Positions 16,235 through 28,090 of a stretch of 64,000 bases of DNA are shown piece after piece (positions within the stretch are counted from its first letter, which is position 1; each line of letters starts with the position of its first letter). The stretch spans positions 496,001 through 560,000 of the forward strand of contig NZ_JANIET010000001.1 of the NCBI RefSeq assembly GCF_024506435.1. The letters are read 5' to 3'. Source of the stretch: Pantoea trifolii (lineage in GTDB: Bacteria > Pseudomonadota > Gammaproteobacteria > Enterobacterales > Enterobacteriaceae). The translations under genes were made by a program, and so were the position numbers. Below the pieces are notes generated by a model. That model saw only the letters and a program-made list of their open reading frames with translations. It did no database searches and was not told the DNA's origin.

Positions 16235-17935
16235 TTAACGTGACACATTCTGCAAATGCGCACGGAAATCGGCGGCGTTAAGGAAGCCGGTGACACGCGA
16301 ATCAGGGATCTCTTTGCCATGCGCATCGAAGAACAGAATGGTCGGCAAACCTAAAACCTGCAGATGCTGTAAAAGCGCGTTGTCCTGCGCGTTATTGGCG
16401 GTGACATTGGCTTGCAGCAATTGCACCTGACTTAATGCGTTACGCACACCTTCATCGCTGAAGGTGTATTTCTCGAACTCTTTGCAGGCTACACACCAAT
16501 CGGCGTACAGATCGACCATGGTAATGCGGCCTTGCGCCTGCTGCAGCGCGCTATCAAGCTGCTCGCTGCTGGTGATGGTTTGGAACGGCAGATGCGCCAC
16601 GGCTTGCGCGCTGTTGCTGCTGCCAAACGCCCAATCCTGTAACGGGCGAGCACTGACCAGCGCGGCGGCGAGCATGATGATCTGCAGCACACGCCATTTA
16701 CCGCTGGCGCGCAGGCTAAGGCTGAATGCCCAGGCAAAAAACGCCACGCCGAGCAGGCTCCACAAACGGATGCCCCACAGATCGCCAATCACGCGTTCCA
16801 GCAGGAATACCGGCAGCGCCAGAATCACAAAGCCAAAACCTTCTTTGACGGTTTGCATCCACGGTCCGCTTTTTGGCAGCAGTTTGTTGCCAAACAGGGT
16901 CACGGCAATCAGCGGCAGGCCCATGCCGAAGGCATACAGCCACAGCGTGCCGGCGCCGGCCCACAGATTACCGCTCTGCGCGATATACAGCAGAATGGCG
17001 CTGAGCGGTGCGGTGGTGCAGGGCGAGCAGATTAATCCGGCCAATGCGCCCATCATAAATACGCCGGGCAGCGATCCACCTTGCTGGCGATTGCTCCACA
17101 GCGTGAGGCGCGTTTGCAGGCTGGCAGGCAATTGCAGCGAGAACAGGCCAAACATCGACAGCGCCAGCACGATAAACAGCGCCGACAAGCCCATTAAAAC
17201 ATAAGGATGCTGCAGCGCCGCCTGGAAGCGTAATCCCGCCGCGGCGACCACCATGCCGAGCACGGTGTAGGTTAGCGCCATGCCTTGCACATAGACCATC
17301 GCCAGCGCGAACAATCGTCCCATCGAATAGCGGCGCGGGCCACCTAAAATGATGCTGGAGATCAGCGGATACATCGGCAATACGCACGGCGTGAAAGCGA
17401 CGCCAATACCAATCAGCAGCGCCCACAGCGGTGAAAACGGCAGCGGCGTGCTGTTTCTAGCGGGCTGCGCGCTGACTGCGGGCGCATCCTGATTGGCGGC
17501 AACCGCGCTCAGCGGTACGGCGCGGGTTTCAGGCGGATAGCAGAAACCGGCGGCGGCGCAGCCTTGATAGGTGACGGTAATGCTCGCGCCAGCATCGGCC
17601 TGACGCAGCGTGATCGGCAGTTGCAGATCCTGCGGGTAGATTTCACTTTTGCCATAGAACTCATCTTCGTGCGGCTGGCCAGGCGGTAGCGTCAACGGGG
17701 TAATCTGCGCTTTTTGCGGCGTAACGTGGATTTGCTGGCGATAGAGATAGTAGCCATCCTTCACTTTCCAGCTGAGCGTCAACTGATTGCCCTGCTGCGA
17801 GAAATCGAAGCCAAAAGCCTGATCAACCGGCACAAAACGGCTGTTGTTGTTCGGGGAGAAGAGTGAGGCTTGTGCCGAAAGGCAGAAAACCAGCGCCAGG
17901 CAAAAGCCGGCAAGGCGAAAGAGTCGTGCAGCCAT
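16235..17935 (-). CDS. dsbD: Thiol:disulfide interchange protein DsbD
   Basis: A 566-residue inner-membrane reductase that carries electrons from cytoplasmic thioredoxin to periplasmic DsbC, DsbG and CcmG. It has a signal peptide (cleavage near AQA-S, residue 23), a periplasmic alpha domain with the cysteine pair in [12 protein letters not shown], eight membrane segments with paired cysteines in [10 protein letters not shown] and [10 protein letters not shown], and a C-terminal thioredoxin-like domain with [12 protein letters not shown]. All six redox cysteines are present. The ATG at 17935 fits the E. coli start; the open frame extends upstream without homology. In E. coli cutA lies between dsbD and dcuA; it is absent here. 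Confidence 0.96.
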   Translation of the reverse strand: MAARLFRLAGFCLALVFCLSAQASLFSPNNNSRFVPVDQAFGFDFSQQGNQLTLSWKVKDGYYLYRQQIHVTPQKAQITPLTLPPGQPHEDEFYGKSEIYPQDLQLPITLRQADAGASITVTYQGCAAAGFCYPPETRAVPLSAVAANQDAPAVSAQPARNSTPLPFSPLWALLIGIGVAFTPCVLPMYPLISSIILGGPRRYSMGRLFALAMVYVQGMALTYTVLGMVVAAAGLRFQAALQHPYVLMGLSALFIVLALSMFGLFSLQLPASLQTRLTLWSNRQQGGSLPGVFMMGALAGLICSPCTTAPLSAILLYIAQSGNLWAGAGTLWLYAFGMGLPLIAVTLFGNKLLPKSGPWMQTVKEGFGFVILALPVFLLERVIGDLWGIRLWSLLGVAFFAWAFSLSLRASGKWRVLQIIMLAAALVSARPLQDWAFGSSNSAQAVAHLPFQTITSSEQLDSALQQAQGRITMVDLYADWCVACKEFEKYTFSDEGVRNALSQVQLLQANVTANNAQDNALLQHLQVLGLPTILFFDAHGKEIPDSRVTGFLNAADFRAHLQNVSR

Positions 17936-18018
17936 AGCGAATAAATGAGCTCCGGTGGCGAATAGGCCGCGATAATAGCATGACCGCTTCGCCACGAGGT
18001 TTTCAGGATGTAACGGCG

Positions 18019-19320
18019 CTACAAAATCAGGCTGCCAAACAGGAAGCCAAACGCCACCGAGAAGGCAATCGCCAACACGCCGGGAATAATAAAGGAGTGG
18101 TTAAACACAAACTTACCGATACGGGTTGATCCGGTGTCATCCATTTCGACGGCGGCCAACAGCGTAGGATAGGTCGGCAGCACGAACAGCGCGGAAACCG
18201 CCGCAAAGGAGGCGACGGCGGCCAGCGGCGAGACGCCCAGCATCAACGCGGCAGGCATTAACGCTTTGGTGGTGGCGGCCTGCGAATAGAGCAGCGTGGC
18301 GGCGAAGAACAGCACCAGCGCCAGCATCCACGGATAACCTTGCAGCATGTCACCGGCTAACGCCTGAATGTCGTTGAGGTGTGCTTTAACGAAGGTATCG
18401 CCCAGCCACGCAACGCCCATCACGCAGATACAGGCGCTCATGCCTGATTTAAAGGTGCTGGCGCTAAGGATTTCACCGGTATCGATTTTGCAGGTCAGGC
18501 AAATTAGCGTGGCAACGGTCAGCATAAACACCACGATAGCTTCGTTGCGCGGCAGCACCGGATTGGTGATCAGGCCAACGCTGTCGCTAATCGCGGTGGC
18601 GTAGAGCACCACGGCGGCGATGCCGATCAGGAAGAGGAAGACAGCACGCTTCGCGCCTGGTTTGATGTCATAAACCTGCTCACCGCGCAGTTTCACTTCT
18701 CCTTTTGCTAAACGCGCCTGGTAAACCTCATCATCCTTGAGTTCTTTGCCGAGGAAACTGGTGATGATAGCGGCGCAGAAGATTGCTGCCATGGTAGAGG
18801 GAATCGCGACGCCTAACAGCGCCAGATAACTTACGCCGCGCGGTTCAAGAATGGAGGCGAAAAACACCACTGCCGCAGAAAGCGGCGACGCGGTGATGGC
18901 AATCTGCGAGGCGACGACCGCAATCGACAGCGGACGAGAAGGGCGCACGCCTTGCTCTTTCGCCACTTCAGCAATCACCGGCAAGGTGGAGAACGCGGTG
19001 TGACCGGTACCGGCCAGCAGCGTCATGATGTAGGTGACCAGCGGCGCAAGGAAGGTGACATAGCGTGGATGACGGCGCAGCAGGCGCTCGGCCAATCCCA
19101 CCAGATAGTCGAGACCGCCAGCGATCTGCATCGCGGCAATCGCGGCAATCACCGCCATGATAATTTCGATCACATCGAAGGGGATCGCGCCAGGTTTTAA
19201 GCCGCAAATCAGCGTCAACGCCAGCACACCTAAACCGCCCGCGAAACCGATGCCGATGCCGCCAAGACGCGCACCGAGCCAGATCGCCAGCAGGACAATA
19301 ACCAACTCCACTACTACCAT
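18019..19320 (-). CDS. dcuA: Anaerobic C4-dicarboxylate transporter DcuA
   Basis: A 433-residue inner-membrane carrier, the same length as E. coli DcuA and similar throughout ([26 protein letters not shown] at the N-terminus, [44 protein letters not shown] near the end). It exchanges aspartate, fumarate, malate and succinate. The ATG at 19320 has GGAG 8 bp upstream; a GTG three codons earlier is less likely. It follows aspA on the same strand, so aspartate uptake and deamination are linked. A terminator hairpin between the two genes may reduce read-through. Confidence 0.96.
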   Translation of the reverse strand: MVVVELVIVLLAIWLGARLGGIGIGFAGGLGVLALTLICGLKPGAIPFDVIEIIMAVIAAIAAMQIAGGLDYLVGLAERLLRRHPRYVTFLAPLVTYIMTLLAGTGHTAFSTLPVIAEVAKEQGVRPSRPLSIAVVASQIAITASPLSAAVVFFASILEPRGVSYLALLGVAIPSTMAAIFCAAIITSFLGKELKDDEVYQARLAKGEVKLRGEQVYDIKPGAKRAVFLFLIGIAAVVLYATAISDSVGLITNPVLPRNEAIVVFMLTVATLICLTCKIDTGEILSASTFKSGMSACICVMGVAWLGDTFVKAHLNDIQALAGDMLQGYPWMLALVLFFAATLLYSQAATTKALMPAALMLGVSPLAAVASFAAVSALFVLPTYPTLLAAVEMDDTGSTRIGKFVFNHSFIIPGVLAIAFSVAFGFLFGSLIL

Positions 19321-19382
19321 TCGTTCCACTCCCTGAGCCGCAGAGAAATCCCGACTCTTAAAGTTGTAGCCGCCAAAATGAA

Positions 19383-19416
19383 AAAAGCACGCCGCATTGT
19401 ATACGGGCGTGCTTTT
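19383..19416 (-). terminator. Terminator between aspA and dcuA
   Basis: Perfect 11-bp arms AAAAGCACGCC and GGCGTGCTTTT around a 12-base loop, followed on the minus strand by more T. It would end or attenuate aspA transcripts before dcuA. Confidence 0.8.
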
Positions 19417-19437
19417 GGCAACTTGATCCGGAACGGA

Positions 19438-20874
19438 TTACTGTTCGTTTTCGTCAGTGTAGCGTTTGGCTTTATATACTGGATGCATCAGGTTCTGAAT
19501 GGAGAAAATATCGTCCAGTTCGGTTTCCGTCAGCAGGCCGCGCTCCAGCACCACTTCACGTACGCTCTTGCCAGTTTCGGCACAAATCTTACCGACGATA
19601 TCGCCGTTGTGATGGCCGATGTACGGGTTGAGATAAGTGACGATACCAATCGAGTTGAACACGTAAGCTTCACACACCGCTTTGTTGGCGGTGATGCCGT
19701 TGACGCATTTTTCCAGCAGGTTGAAGCAGGCGTTCGTCAGGATGCTGATCGATTCGAACAGCGCCTGGCCAATCACCGGCTCCATTACGTTGAGCTGCAG
19801 CTGACCGGCTTCTGACGCCATGGTGACGGTGATGTCATTGCCGATCACTTTGAAGCACACCTGATTCACCACTTCTGGCACCACAGGATTCACTTTGGCG
19901 GGCATGATTGATGAACCGGCCTGCAGTTCTGGCAGGTTGATCTCATTCAGGCCGGCGCGCGGACCGGAAGAGAGCAGGCGCAGGTCGTTACAGATTTTCG
20001 ACAGTTTCACCGCCAGACGTTTCAGCGCTGAGTGCACCATCACGTATGCGCCGCAGTCGGAAGTGGCTTCAATCAAATCTTCTGCAGGCACCACCGGCAG
20101 ATTACTCACTTCCGCCAGACGCTGTACCGCCAGCTGCTGGTAGCCATCTGGCGTGTTGAGACGGGTACCGATGGCGGTCGCGCCAAGGTTCACTTCCAGC
20201 AGCAGTTCGGCGGTGCGCAGAATGCTGCGGGTCTCTTCATTCAGCAGCACGTTAAATGCGTGGAACTCCTGGCCAAGCGTCATTGGCACCGCATCCTGCA
20301 GCTGGGTACGACCCATTTTCAGGATGTTTTCGAACTCAACCGCTTTACGCTGGAAGCCTTCGCTCAGCTGATTGATACCGTCGAGCAGTTTCAGGATTGA
20401 AGCGTATACCGCGATACGGAAACCGGTTGGATAAGCGTCGTTGGTGGACTGACACTTGTTCACGTGATCGTTGGGATTGAGGTACTGATATTCACCTTTC
20501 TGATGGCCCATCAGCTCCAGACCGATGTTGGCCAGCACTTCATTGGTGTTCATGTTGACCGAGGTGCCCGCGCCGCCCTGATAGACGTCAACCGGGAACT
20601 GATCCATGCATTTACCGTTATTCAGCACTTCATCACAGGCCTGAATAATGGTGTTGGCGATATTGCGGGGAATGGTCTGCAACTCTTTGTTGGCGAGCGC
20701 GGCTGCTTTCTTCACCATCACCATACCGCGGACAAACTCCGGTATGTCGCTGATTTTACTGTTACTAATATAGAAGTTTTCAATCGCACGCAGAGTATGA
20801 ACACCGTAGTAAGCGTCTGCCGGAACTTCGCGCATGCCTAACAGGTCTTCTTCGATACGAATGTTGTTCGCCAT
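19438..20874 (-). CDS. aspA: Aspartate ammonia-lyase (aspartase)
   Basis: A 478-residue cytoplasmic enzyme that converts L-aspartate to fumarate and ammonia, equal in length to E. coli AspA. The superfamily signature loop [15 protein letters not shown] is present with its catalytic serine, and so are the substrate-binding [13 protein letters not shown] and [11 protein letters not shown] segments. It is divergent from fxsA across a 375-bp region that contains a CRP-like site. Together with DcuA it supports aspartate use and fumarate supply without oxygen. The fumarate reductase genes that lie further along in E. coli are not in this window. Confidence 0.97.
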   Translation of the reverse strand: MANNIRIEEDLLGMREVPADAYYGVHTLRAIENFYISNSKISDIPEFVRGMVMVKKAAALANKELQTIPRNIANTIIQACDEVLNNGKCMDQFPVDVYQGGAGTSVNMNTNEVLANIGLELMGHQKGEYQYLNPNDHVNKCQSTNDAYPTGFRIAVYASILKLLDGINQLSEGFQRKAVEFENILKMGRTQLQDAVPMTLGQEFHAFNVLLNEETRSILRTAELLLEVNLGATAIGTRLNTPDGYQQLAVQRLAEVSNLPVVPAEDLIEATSDCGAYVMVHSALKRLAVKLSKICNDLRLLSSGPRAGLNEINLPELQAGSSIMPAKVNPVVPEVVNQVCFKVIGNDITVTMASEAGQLQLNVMEPVIGQALFESISILTNACFNLLEKCVNGITANKAVCEAYVFNSIGIVTYLNPYIGHHNGDIVGKICAETGKSVREVVLERGLLTETELDDIFSIQNLMHPVYKAKRYTDENEQ

Positions 20875-21091
20875 GATTACCTTCTTATTATTGCTGCCTG
20901 GTTACTGCCGGGCGTCCGGATGGACGGGCGGCAATTAACGTGCAGGTGAAGCGATTATATTGTCGTGGAATGTCAGCGCCGACATATTATCCATCTTCGC
21001 GCTGACGGGCACGATCATATTCTGATGTTACAGAATTGTTTGTGCACAGATCACTTTACGGGCTTTTGCAGGCCCAGCGGTAATAACGATA

Positions 21092-21107
21092 TGTGATGTA
21101 CTTCGCA
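21092..21107. promoter_or_regulatory. Candidate CRP site in the aspA-fxsA intergenic region
   Basis: TGTGATGTACTTCGCA matches TGTGA-N6-TCACA at 9 of 10 conserved positions. It is about 220 bp before the aspA start and 140 bp before fxsA. Catabolite activation of aspA is known in E. coli; use of this particular site is inference. Confidence 0.45.
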
Positions 21108-21249
21108 ATTTTAAGTCAGTGGGAAAAAAATGGCAGGATCGGTTGAAAATGCCGGTGCAAATGCCCATCTCTATCAATACGGTCCTACAGACCCTACCTT
21201 TCTGCTGCCTGGCAATTTGCGGGGCAGCTCCAACTCACAGGAGAATTCG

Positions 21250-21702
21250 GTGCGCTGGTTACCGTTAGTGATTTTTTTTGTTTTGGCCTGGATTGAGATC
21301 TCAATCTTCATTCAGGTCGCACATGCGCTGGGCGTGCTGCTCACCATGCTGCTGGTGATCTTCACCTCGTGTATTGGTGTGTCGCTGGTGAAAAATCAGG
21401 GCATGAAGAACTTCCGGCTGATGCAGGAGAAGCTGGCGCGTAACGAAAGCCCGGCGGCGGAGATGACCAAAAGCGTTTCGCTGATTATCTCCGGCTTCCT
21501 GCTGCTGTTGCCGGGTTTCTTCACCGACTTCCTTGGTTTACTGCTGCTGTTGCCGCCGGTGCAAAAACATCTGACCCTGAAGTTGATGCCGCATCTGCGC
21601 ATGTGGCGCGGACCGGGCGCTGGTCCGGATGCCGGTTTCACCGTGGACGGTGAATACGAGCGAAAAGATCAGGACCGAATTGGTCGCGATAAAGACCGAT
21701 AA
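21250..21702 (+). CDS. fxsA: FxsA, cytoplasmic membrane protein (phage F exclusion suppressor family)
   Basis: A 150-residue membrane protein like E. coli FxsA, seen in IEISIFIQVAHALGVLLTMLL, KSVSLIISGFLLLLPGFFTDFLG-type segments and LPPVQKHLTLKLMPHLR. It has about three or four membrane segments and a charged C-terminal tail. I place the start at GTG 21250 because AGGAG lies 6 bp upstream and VRWLP aligns with the E. coli start; the open frame reaches back to an ATG at 21130, but the extra 40 residues have no ribosome site and no family match. In E. coli overproduction relieves T7 exclusion by the F factor. Confidence 0.92.
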   Translation: MRWLPLVIFFVLAWIEISIFIQVAHALGVLLTMLLVIFTSCIGVSLVKNQGMKNFRLMQEKLARNESPAAEMTKSVSLIISGFLLLLPGFFTDFLGLLLLLPPVQKHLTLKLMPHLRMWRGPGAGPDAGFTVDGEYERKDQDRIGRDKDR

Positions 21703-21709
21703 ACTCATC

Positions 21710-21732
21710 AAGGCGGCGCAAGCCGCCTTTTT
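21710..21732 (+). terminator. Terminator of fxsA
   Basis: AAGGCGGC-GCAA-GCCGCCTTTTT hairpin 8 bp after the stop codon, a tetraloop stem followed by a T run. Confidence 0.9.
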
Positions 21733-21784
21733 GCTGCATTTTTCGCCATCTGTTGCAAAAACGAAAATATTTATATTTTTTGCC

Positions 21785-21810
21785 CTTGAATCCCCACTTA
21801 TTGCCCCTAT
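21785..21810 (+). promoter_or_regulatory. Sigma-32 heat-shock promoter of groES-groEL
   Basis: CTTGAA (21785-21790) and CCCCTAT (21804-21810) are 13 bp apart and match the sigma-32 -35 and -10 elements. It lies about 85 bp upstream of the groES start, the same arrangement as in E. coli. Confidence 0.8.
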
Positions 21811-21894
21811 CTCTTCCAGCACGAGGCTGGAAGCCCTGCTGTCCGGCTCAACCCCAAAAATGAATGATTGGACTTTCTAAAGGAGAGCTATCAA

Positions 21895-22188
21895 ATGAAA
21901 ATTCGTCCATTGCACGATCGCGTTATCGTCAAGCGTAAAGAAGTCGAAGCTAAATCAGCGGGCGGCATCGTGCTGACCGGTTCAGCTGCCGGTAAATCTA
22001 CCCGCGGTGAAGTCCTGGCTGTTGGCAAAGGCCGCATCCTGGAAAACGGTGAAGTTAAGCCACTGGACGTAAAAGTGGGTGATCTGGTGATTTTCAGCGA
22101 AGGCTACGGTGCTAAAACCGAGAAAATCGACAACGAAGAAGTTCTGATCATCTCCGAAAGCGACATCCTTGCAGTAGTTGAAGCGTAA
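21895..22188 (+). CDS. groS: Co-chaperonin GroES
   Basis: A 97-residue protein that forms the heptameric lid of the GroEL chamber. [18 protein letters not shown], the mobile loop around [15 protein letters not shown] and the C-terminal [15 protein letters not shown] are typical. The ATG at 21895 follows AGGAG at about 10 bp. It is the first gene of the groE operon, 46 bp before groEL. The E. coli gene yjeH, which lies between fxsA and groS, is missing. Confidence 0.98.
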   Translation: MKIRPLHDRVIVKRKEVEAKSAGGIVLTGSAAGKSTRGEVLAVGKGRILENGEVKPLDVKVGDLVIFSEGYGAKTEKIDNEEVLIISESDILAVVEA

Positions 22189-22222
22189 TTTACGCGTAAT
22201 TCACTGAACGAAACGAATTTAA

Positions 22223-23887
<1,665 letters not shown>

Positions 23888-23913
23888 TTGCCCCTGACTG
23901 CTTAAGTCATCTG

Positions 23914-23946
23914 GAAAACCCCCGATCGGAAACGGTCGGGGGTTTT
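23914..23946 (+). terminator. Terminator of the groE operon
   Basis: AAAACCCCCGA and TCGGGGGTTTTT arms form a strong GC hairpin with a T tail 27 bp after groEL. Confidence 0.92.
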
Positions 23947-24084
23947 TCTTTTGCTGGGGAACAAGGTATAAGTAAGGGCGCAATACTTCGGCTTTACGGG
24001 TTTAGGGCAATGAATGTTCAGAAAAAAAGTGCGCTTTTCTGCTACGCTGCCGCCCGACACTGATGATAATAAATGGGGATTACA

Positions 24085-24432
24085 ATGCGGATTAACCTCT
24101 TGCTCGGTCTGGCAGTCGGAACTTTACTGCTGGCGGGCTGTAGCAGCTCCAATCAACTGAGTGCTGGCGGCGAACGCGTGACCTTCACCGACCAACAACC
24201 CGCAAGTCAATGTCAGCTGCTGGGAACGCTCACCGGCTCCCAGAGCAACTGGCTGAGCGGTTCAGGCGGTGAAGGCAGTTCACTGCGTGGCGCAGCGAAC
24301 GACCTGCGCAACCGCGCGGCAGAAATGGGCGGTAACGTGATTTATGGCGCCACCAGCCCGACGCAGAATCTGCTGTCCGCTTTCGCGCCGCTCGACAGCA
24401 AAATGACCGGACAGGTGTATAAGTGCCCGTAA
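24085..24432 (+). CDS. yjeI: Small lipoprotein YjeI (DUF4156 family)
   Basis: A 115-residue predicted lipoprotein. The signal peptide (MRINLLLGLAVGTLLL) ends in the lipobox LAGC, with the modified cysteine near residue 18. The rest, including QPASQCQLLGTLTGSQ, LRNRAAEMGGNVIYG and the terminal VYKCP, corresponds to the YjeI/DUF4156 family of unknown function. The ATG at 24085 is preceded by GGGGAT; an ATG four codons earlier has no such site. Same place as in E. coli, between groEL and epmB. Confidence 0.88.
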   Translation: MRINLLLGLAVGTLLLAGCSSSNQLSAGGERVTFTDQQPASQCQLLGTLTGSQSNWLSGSGGEGSSLRGAANDLRNRAAEMGGNVIYGATSPTQNLLSAFAPLDSKMTGQVYKCP

Positions 24433-24443
24433 GTTGCAATCGT

Positions 24444-24471
24444 AAAAAAAGCCGCTAATGCGGCTTTTTTT
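24444..24471. terminator. Bidirectional terminator between yjeI and epmB
   Basis: AAAAAAAGCCGC-TAAT-GCGGCTTTTTTT, symmetric with T runs on both strands, between two convergent genes; it overlaps the last bases of epmB. Confidence 0.92.
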
Positions 24472-25498
24472 ATTCCTGACGCAGCTGTAAATCCAGCGGC
24501 GTCTTGCTGGGCTCGCCGCCAATCTCGCGCGCCAGTTTTGGCACCATATAACCGGACACCATCGCCAGCAGCTGGCGCACTATCATGCGTGCTTCTTCAT
24601 CGGAAACAAAGAAGTGCGCCGCGCCTTGCACCTTATCCAGCACATGCAGGTAGTAGGGCAGAATGCCGGCATCAAACAGCGCATTGCTGAGATCCGCCAG
24701 CGTCTGCGCATCATCATTCACATCACGCAGCAACACGCTCTGATTAAGCAGCGTAACACCCGCACGCTTCAGCATCTGCATGCCGAAACGCAGCTCGTCA
24801 TCAATTTCCTGCGCGTGGTTGATGTGGCTCACCATCAACACCTGCAGACGCGTGTCGGCCAAAATCTGACACAAGCCTTCAGTGATTCGCGCCGGGATTA
24901 CCACCGGCAAGCGGGTGTGAATGCGCAGGCGTTTGAGGTGCGGGATTTTTTCCAGCGCGTCCACCAGCCATGCCAGCTCATGATCTTTCGCCATCAGCGG
25001 ATCGCCGCCGGAGAAGATGATCTCATCCAGTTCCGGATGCGTGGCGATGTAATCAATCGCCGCCTGCCAGTTGCGCTTGTTGCCCTGGTTATCCTGATAG
25101 GGGAAATGACGGCGGAAACAGTAGCGGCAGTTGACCGCACAGCCGCCTTTTACCAGCAGCAGCGCACGGTTTCTATACTTATGCAGTAAACCCGGCACCA
25201 CGCTGCTTTGTTCATCCAGCGGATCGGTGCTATAACCTGGCGCATCAATAAATTCCTGACGGCTGGTGAGCACTTGCAGCAGTAGCGGGTCCGTCGCATC
25301 GCCTTTTTTCATGCGTGCGATGAAGGCGCGCGGTACGCGCAGGGCGAAAAGCTTGCGTGCATCAGCGCCTGCAGCCAGATCAGCATGCTGATCAAGAGAT
25401 AAAAGTTGCAGTAATTCAGCAGGTTCGGTGACAACATCAGCTAGTTGCTGCAACCAATCTTCTCTGACGGGGGGATTTAGGGTTACAATGTGTGCCAT
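24470..25498 (-). CDS. epmB: EF-P--(R)-beta-lysylation pathway lysine 2,3-aminomutase EpmB
   Basis: A 342-residue radical-SAM enzyme that converts (S)-alpha-lysine to (R)-beta-lysine, the donor for modification of EF-P. The Cys120-x3-Cys124-x2-Cys127 cluster motif is in [13 protein letters not shown], and [11 protein letters not shown] binds SAM. The length equals that of E. coli EpmB. It is divergent from efp with only 42 bp between start codons, so the promoters overlap. EpmA, which attaches the beta-lysine, is encoded 1.6 kb away at 27088. Confidence 0.96.
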   Translation of the reverse strand: MAHIVTLNPPVREDWLQQLADVVTEPAELLQLLSLDQHADLAAGADARKLFALRVPRAFIARMKKGDATDPLLLQVLTSRQEFIDAPGYSTDPLDEQSSVVPGLLHKYRNRALLLVKGGCAVNCRYCFRRHFPYQDNQGNKRNWQAAIDYIATHPELDEIIFSGGDPLMAKDHELAWLVDALEKIPHLKRLRIHTRLPVVIPARITEGLCQILADTRLQVLMVSHINHAQEIDDELRFGMQMLKRAGVTLLNQSVLLRDVNDDAQTLADLSNALFDAGILPYYLHVLDKVQGAAHFFVSDEEARMIVRQLLAMVSGYMVPKLAREIGGEPSKTPLDLQLRQE

Positions 25499-25540
25499 TT
25501 TTTTGGCTATTTACCAGTTCAATATTTACAGAGGGCCTTT

Positions 25541-26107
25541 ATGGCGACTTATCTTAGCAACGATTTCCGTCCCGGTCTTAAAATCATGTTCGAAGGCGAG
25601 CCATATGCCATCGAAGCCAGTGAGTTCGTTAAGCCGGGTAAAGGCCAGGCATTTGCGCGCGTAAAAATGCGTCGTCTGCTGACCGGTTCTCGCGTTGAGA
25701 AGACCTTCAAATCTACTGACTCTGCCGAAGGCGCAGACGTTCGTGATATGACGCTGCAATACTCTTACAACGACGGCGACTTCTACTACTTCATGCATCC
25801 GGAATCTTTCGAGCAGTATCAGATCGAATCTAAAGTGCTGGATGACGTGACCAAGTGGCTGCAGGACAATGCAGATTGTATCGTTACCCTGTGGAACGAT
25901 AAAGCGATCGCTGTTCAGCCACCGAACTTCATCGAAGCGGAAGTCATCGAAACCGATCCAGGCCTGAAGGGTGATACCGCAGGTACCGGCGGCAAGCCCG
26001 CTACGCTGTCGACTGGCGCGGTCATCAAAGTGCCACTGTTCGTACAGATTGGCGAAGTGGTAAAAGTGGATACCCGCTCTGGCGAATACGTTTCTCGCGT
26101 AAAATAA
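25541..26107 (+). CDS. efp: Translation elongation factor P
   Basis: A 188-residue factor that rescues ribosomes stalled at polyproline. The modified residue Lys34 sits in the loop [10 protein letters not shown], as in E. coli, and the three beta-barrel domains are complete ([28 protein letters not shown] at the end). The ATG at 25541 follows GAGGG at 6 bp; upstream in-frame codons are not used. Both modifying enzymes are close by, so the EpmA/EpmB type of beta-lysylation is expected rather than rhamnosylation. Confidence 0.98.
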   Translation: MATYLSNDFRPGLKIMFEGEPYAIEASEFVKPGKGQAFARVKMRRLLTGSRVEKTFKSTDSAEGADVRDMTLQYSYNDGDFYYFMHPESFEQYQIESKVLDDVTKWLQDNADCIVTLWNDKAIAVQPPNFIEAEVIETDPGLKGDTAGTGGKPATLSTGAVIKVPLFVQIGEVVKVDTRSGEYVSRVK

Positions 26108-26118
26108 TCGTCAAATCA

Positions 26119-26143
26119 GGCGCATCATTGATGCGCCTTTTTT
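26119..26143 (+). terminator. Terminator of efp
   Basis: GGCGCATCA-TTGATGCGCC followed by six T, 12 bp after the efp stop. Confidence 0.9.
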
Positions 26144-26252
26144 CTCTCTGTGTGTTTCCCTTCTCTTTTTTCACCCGCCCAATCCGCAGTTTTACAGATC
26201 AAGACTATGCTTTAAGAGCTGTACTTTTACTGCAACCAAAAAGGATATGGCT

Positions 26253-26387
26253 ATGTTAAAGAAAAGTATTGTCGCGATTTTTTCCGTGCTGGTGCTCTCA
26301 TCCGTTCTGACCGCCTGTAATACCACCCGTGGTGTTGGCGAAGACGTTCAGGCGGGCGGGAAAGCGATTCAGCGCAGCGCACAGTAA
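26253..26387 (+). CDS. ecnB: Entericidin B lipoprotein
   Basis: A 44-residue lipoprotein too short for common gene finders. [22 protein letters not shown] is a lipoprotein signal with lipobox LTAC, and the mature part [20 protein letters not shown] matches E. coli EcnB closely, with a slightly shorter C-terminus. The ATG at 26253 has AAGGA at 7 bp; the ATG at 26247 is too close. In E. coli EcnB is a stationary-phase toxin-like lipoprotein paired with the antidote EcnA upstream. No ecnA is present between efp and this gene. Confidence 0.9.
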   Translation: MLKKSIVAIFSVLVLSSVLTACNTTRGVGEDVQAGGKAIQRSAQ

Positions 26388-26393
26388 GCTATT

Positions 26394-26420
26394 CCGGTGT
26401 GAAAGCGACTTTCGCACCGG
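26394..26420 (+). terminator. Terminator of ecnB
   Basis: CCGGTGTGAAAG-CGA-CTTTCGCACCGG, a 12-bp stem with one G-T pair, followed by TTCTCTC, between the convergent ecnB and blc genes. Confidence 0.8.
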
Positions 26421-26426
26421 TTCTCT

Positions 26427-26951
26427 CTATTTCTGCTCTACCCAAATCAATTCATCCACCGGGAATCCGGCACGTCTGGCCTGTTCAACCAAACGCTGTT
26501 TTACACTCTCATCCAGCTGCGGCGTACGCGACAGAATCCACAAGTAGCTACGATTCGGCCCGCATATCAGCGCATAGCGATAGTCAGGATCCAGCGCAAT
26601 CACGTTGTAACCGCCATAAAACGGGCCAAAGAACGACACTTTCAGCGAGGCGCGCTGTTTATCGCCGGTGAAGTAGGCTTTGCCCACGCTCTCCTGCCAG
26701 CGCTGTTTCTGCGGATTGTAGCCACGGTTGATCACCTTCAAGCCGCCGTCCTCGCGCGGACTATAATTAGCGGTAACCTGTTGTAATCCGCGCTCAAAGC
26801 GGTGATCGAGGCGGGCGATTTCATACCACTGGCCGAGATAGCGCTGACTGTCGAAACCTTCTACCACCGTGACGCCTTTGGGCGGCGTGGTCGTACAGGC
26901 AACGGAGAGAAAGGCGCTCAGGCTGGCGAGCAGGGTTTTCCATGGGGACAT
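26427..26951 (-). CDS. blc: Outer-membrane lipocalin Blc
   Basis: A 174-residue lipoprotein lipocalin. It has a signal peptide with lipobox SVAC (Cys19), the lipocalin motif YLGQWYEIARLDHRFERG, and the downstream GGYNVIALDPDYRYALICGPNRSYLWILSR stretch. E. coli Blc binds lysophospholipids and is induced in stationary phase. The neighbours sugE and ampC found around blc in E. coli are absent. Membrane-maintenance function is inferred from the family. Confidence 0.94.
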   Translation of the reverse strand: MSPWKTLLASLSAFLSVACTTTPPKGVTVVEGFDSQRYLGQWYEIARLDHRFERGLQQVTANYSPREDGGLKVINRGYNPQKQRWQESVGKAYFTGDKQRASLKVSFFGPFYGGYNVIALDPDYRYALICGPNRSYLWILSRTPQLDESVKQRLVEQARRAGFPVDELIWVEQK

Positions 26952-27087
26952 TGTGGGATTCCTTTACGATTTTAATAGGTTAAGTATAGCTGCCCGATAC
27001 CAAATTGCTGCCTGCGCCCGCTGTCGTTGTTTGCTTTCGGCAATGCGGGTAGACTTCCACCCCTTATCTGTATGAGGAGTCATCAAC

Positions 27088-28065
27088 ATGAGCGAAACGG
27101 CAAGCTGGCAGCCGAGCGCATCCATTGCCAATTTGTTGAAACGCGCCGCTATTATGGCGGAAATACGTCGTTTCTTTGCCGATCGCGGCGTGCTGGAGGT
27201 CGATACCCCGGCGATGAGCCAGGCGACCATTACTGACATCCATCTGGTGCCGTTCCAGACGCGTTTTGTTGGGCCCGGCGCTGCCGAAGGGCGCGATCTG
27301 TGGCTGATGACCAGTCCGGAATATCACATGAAGCGCCTGCTGGCGGCCGGCAGTGGCCCGATCTACCAGATGGGTCGCAGCTTCCGTAATGAGGAAGCGG
27401 GTCGTCACCACAATCCCGAGTTCACCATGCTGGAGTGGTATCGTCCGCACTATGACATGTACCGTCTGATGAACGAAGTGGACGATTTGATGCAGCAAGT
27501 GCTGGAGTGCGATAGCGCGGAATCGCTGTCGTATCAGCAGGCGTTTATCCGCCATCTGGAAGTGGATCCGCTGTCGGCCGATAAAGCACAGCTGCGCGAA
27601 GTGGCGGAGAAGCTGGGCGAGGGCGAGCTGGCGAATCGTGAAGAAGACCGCGATACGCTGCTGCAACTGCTGTTTATGCTGGGCGTTGAACCGAAGATTG
27701 GTAATGATAAGCCGTGCTTCGTCTACCACTTCCCGGCAACACAGGCCGCGCTGGCGGAGATCAGTACCGAAGATCACCGTGTCGCCGAGCGTTTCGAGGT
27801 CTATTACAAAGGGATTGAGCTGGCGAACGGTTTCCGTGAGTTAACCGATAGCCGTGAGCAGCGTCAGCGCTTTGAACAGGACAATCGTCGTCGTGCTGCG
27901 CGTGGCCTGCCGCAACATCCTATTGATACCAATCTGCTGGATGCGCTGGCACACGGAATGCCTGCTTGCTCAGGCGTGGCGTTGGGCGTGGATCGTTTGA
28001 TCATGCTGGCACTGAAGGCCAGCTCGCTGAGCGAAGTGATCGCCTTCCCGGTTGATCGCAGCTAA
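27088..28065 (+). CDS. epmA: Elongation factor P--(R)-beta-lysine ligase EpmA
   Basis: A 325-residue class-II lysyl-tRNA-synthetase paralogue (also called PoxA/GenX) that activates (R)-beta-lysine and attaches it to Lys34 of EF-P. Class II motifs are seen in [25 protein letters not shown] (motif 2 region) and [15 protein letters not shown] (motif 3). It lacks the anticodon-binding domain, as is normal for EpmA. GAGGAG lies 8 bp before the ATG. The frd operon that separates it from efp in E. coli is missing. Confidence 0.97.
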   Translation: MSETASWQPSASIANLLKRAAIMAEIRRFFADRGVLEVDTPAMSQATITDIHLVPFQTRFVGPGAAEGRDLWLMTSPEYHMKRLLAAGSGPIYQMGRSFRNEEAGRHHNPEFTMLEWYRPHYDMYRLMNEVDDLMQQVLECDSAESLSYQQAFIRHLEVDPLSADKAQLREVAEKLGEGELANREEDRDTLLQLLFMLGVEPKIGNDKPCFVYHFPATQAALAEISTEDHRVAERFEVYYKGIELANGFRELTDSREQRQRFEQDNRRRAARGLPQHPIDTNLLDALAHGMPACSGVALGVDRLIMLALKASSLSEVIAFPVDRS

Positions 28066-28071
28066 ATTATC

Positions 28072-28090
28072 AGGGCGCGCAAGCGCCCTT
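28072..28090. terminator. Probable terminator between convergent epmA and degS
   Basis: AGGGCGC-GCAA-GCGCCCT stem-loop between the two stop codons; T tracts are short on both sides. It also marks the junction between the E. coli 94-min and 72-min gene orders. Confidence 0.55.

Noticed and set aside
21130..21249. N-terminal extension of FxsA by 40 residues from ATG 21130
   Set aside because: No ribosome site and no match to the family; GTG 21250 has AGGAG at 6 bp and aligns with the E. coli start.
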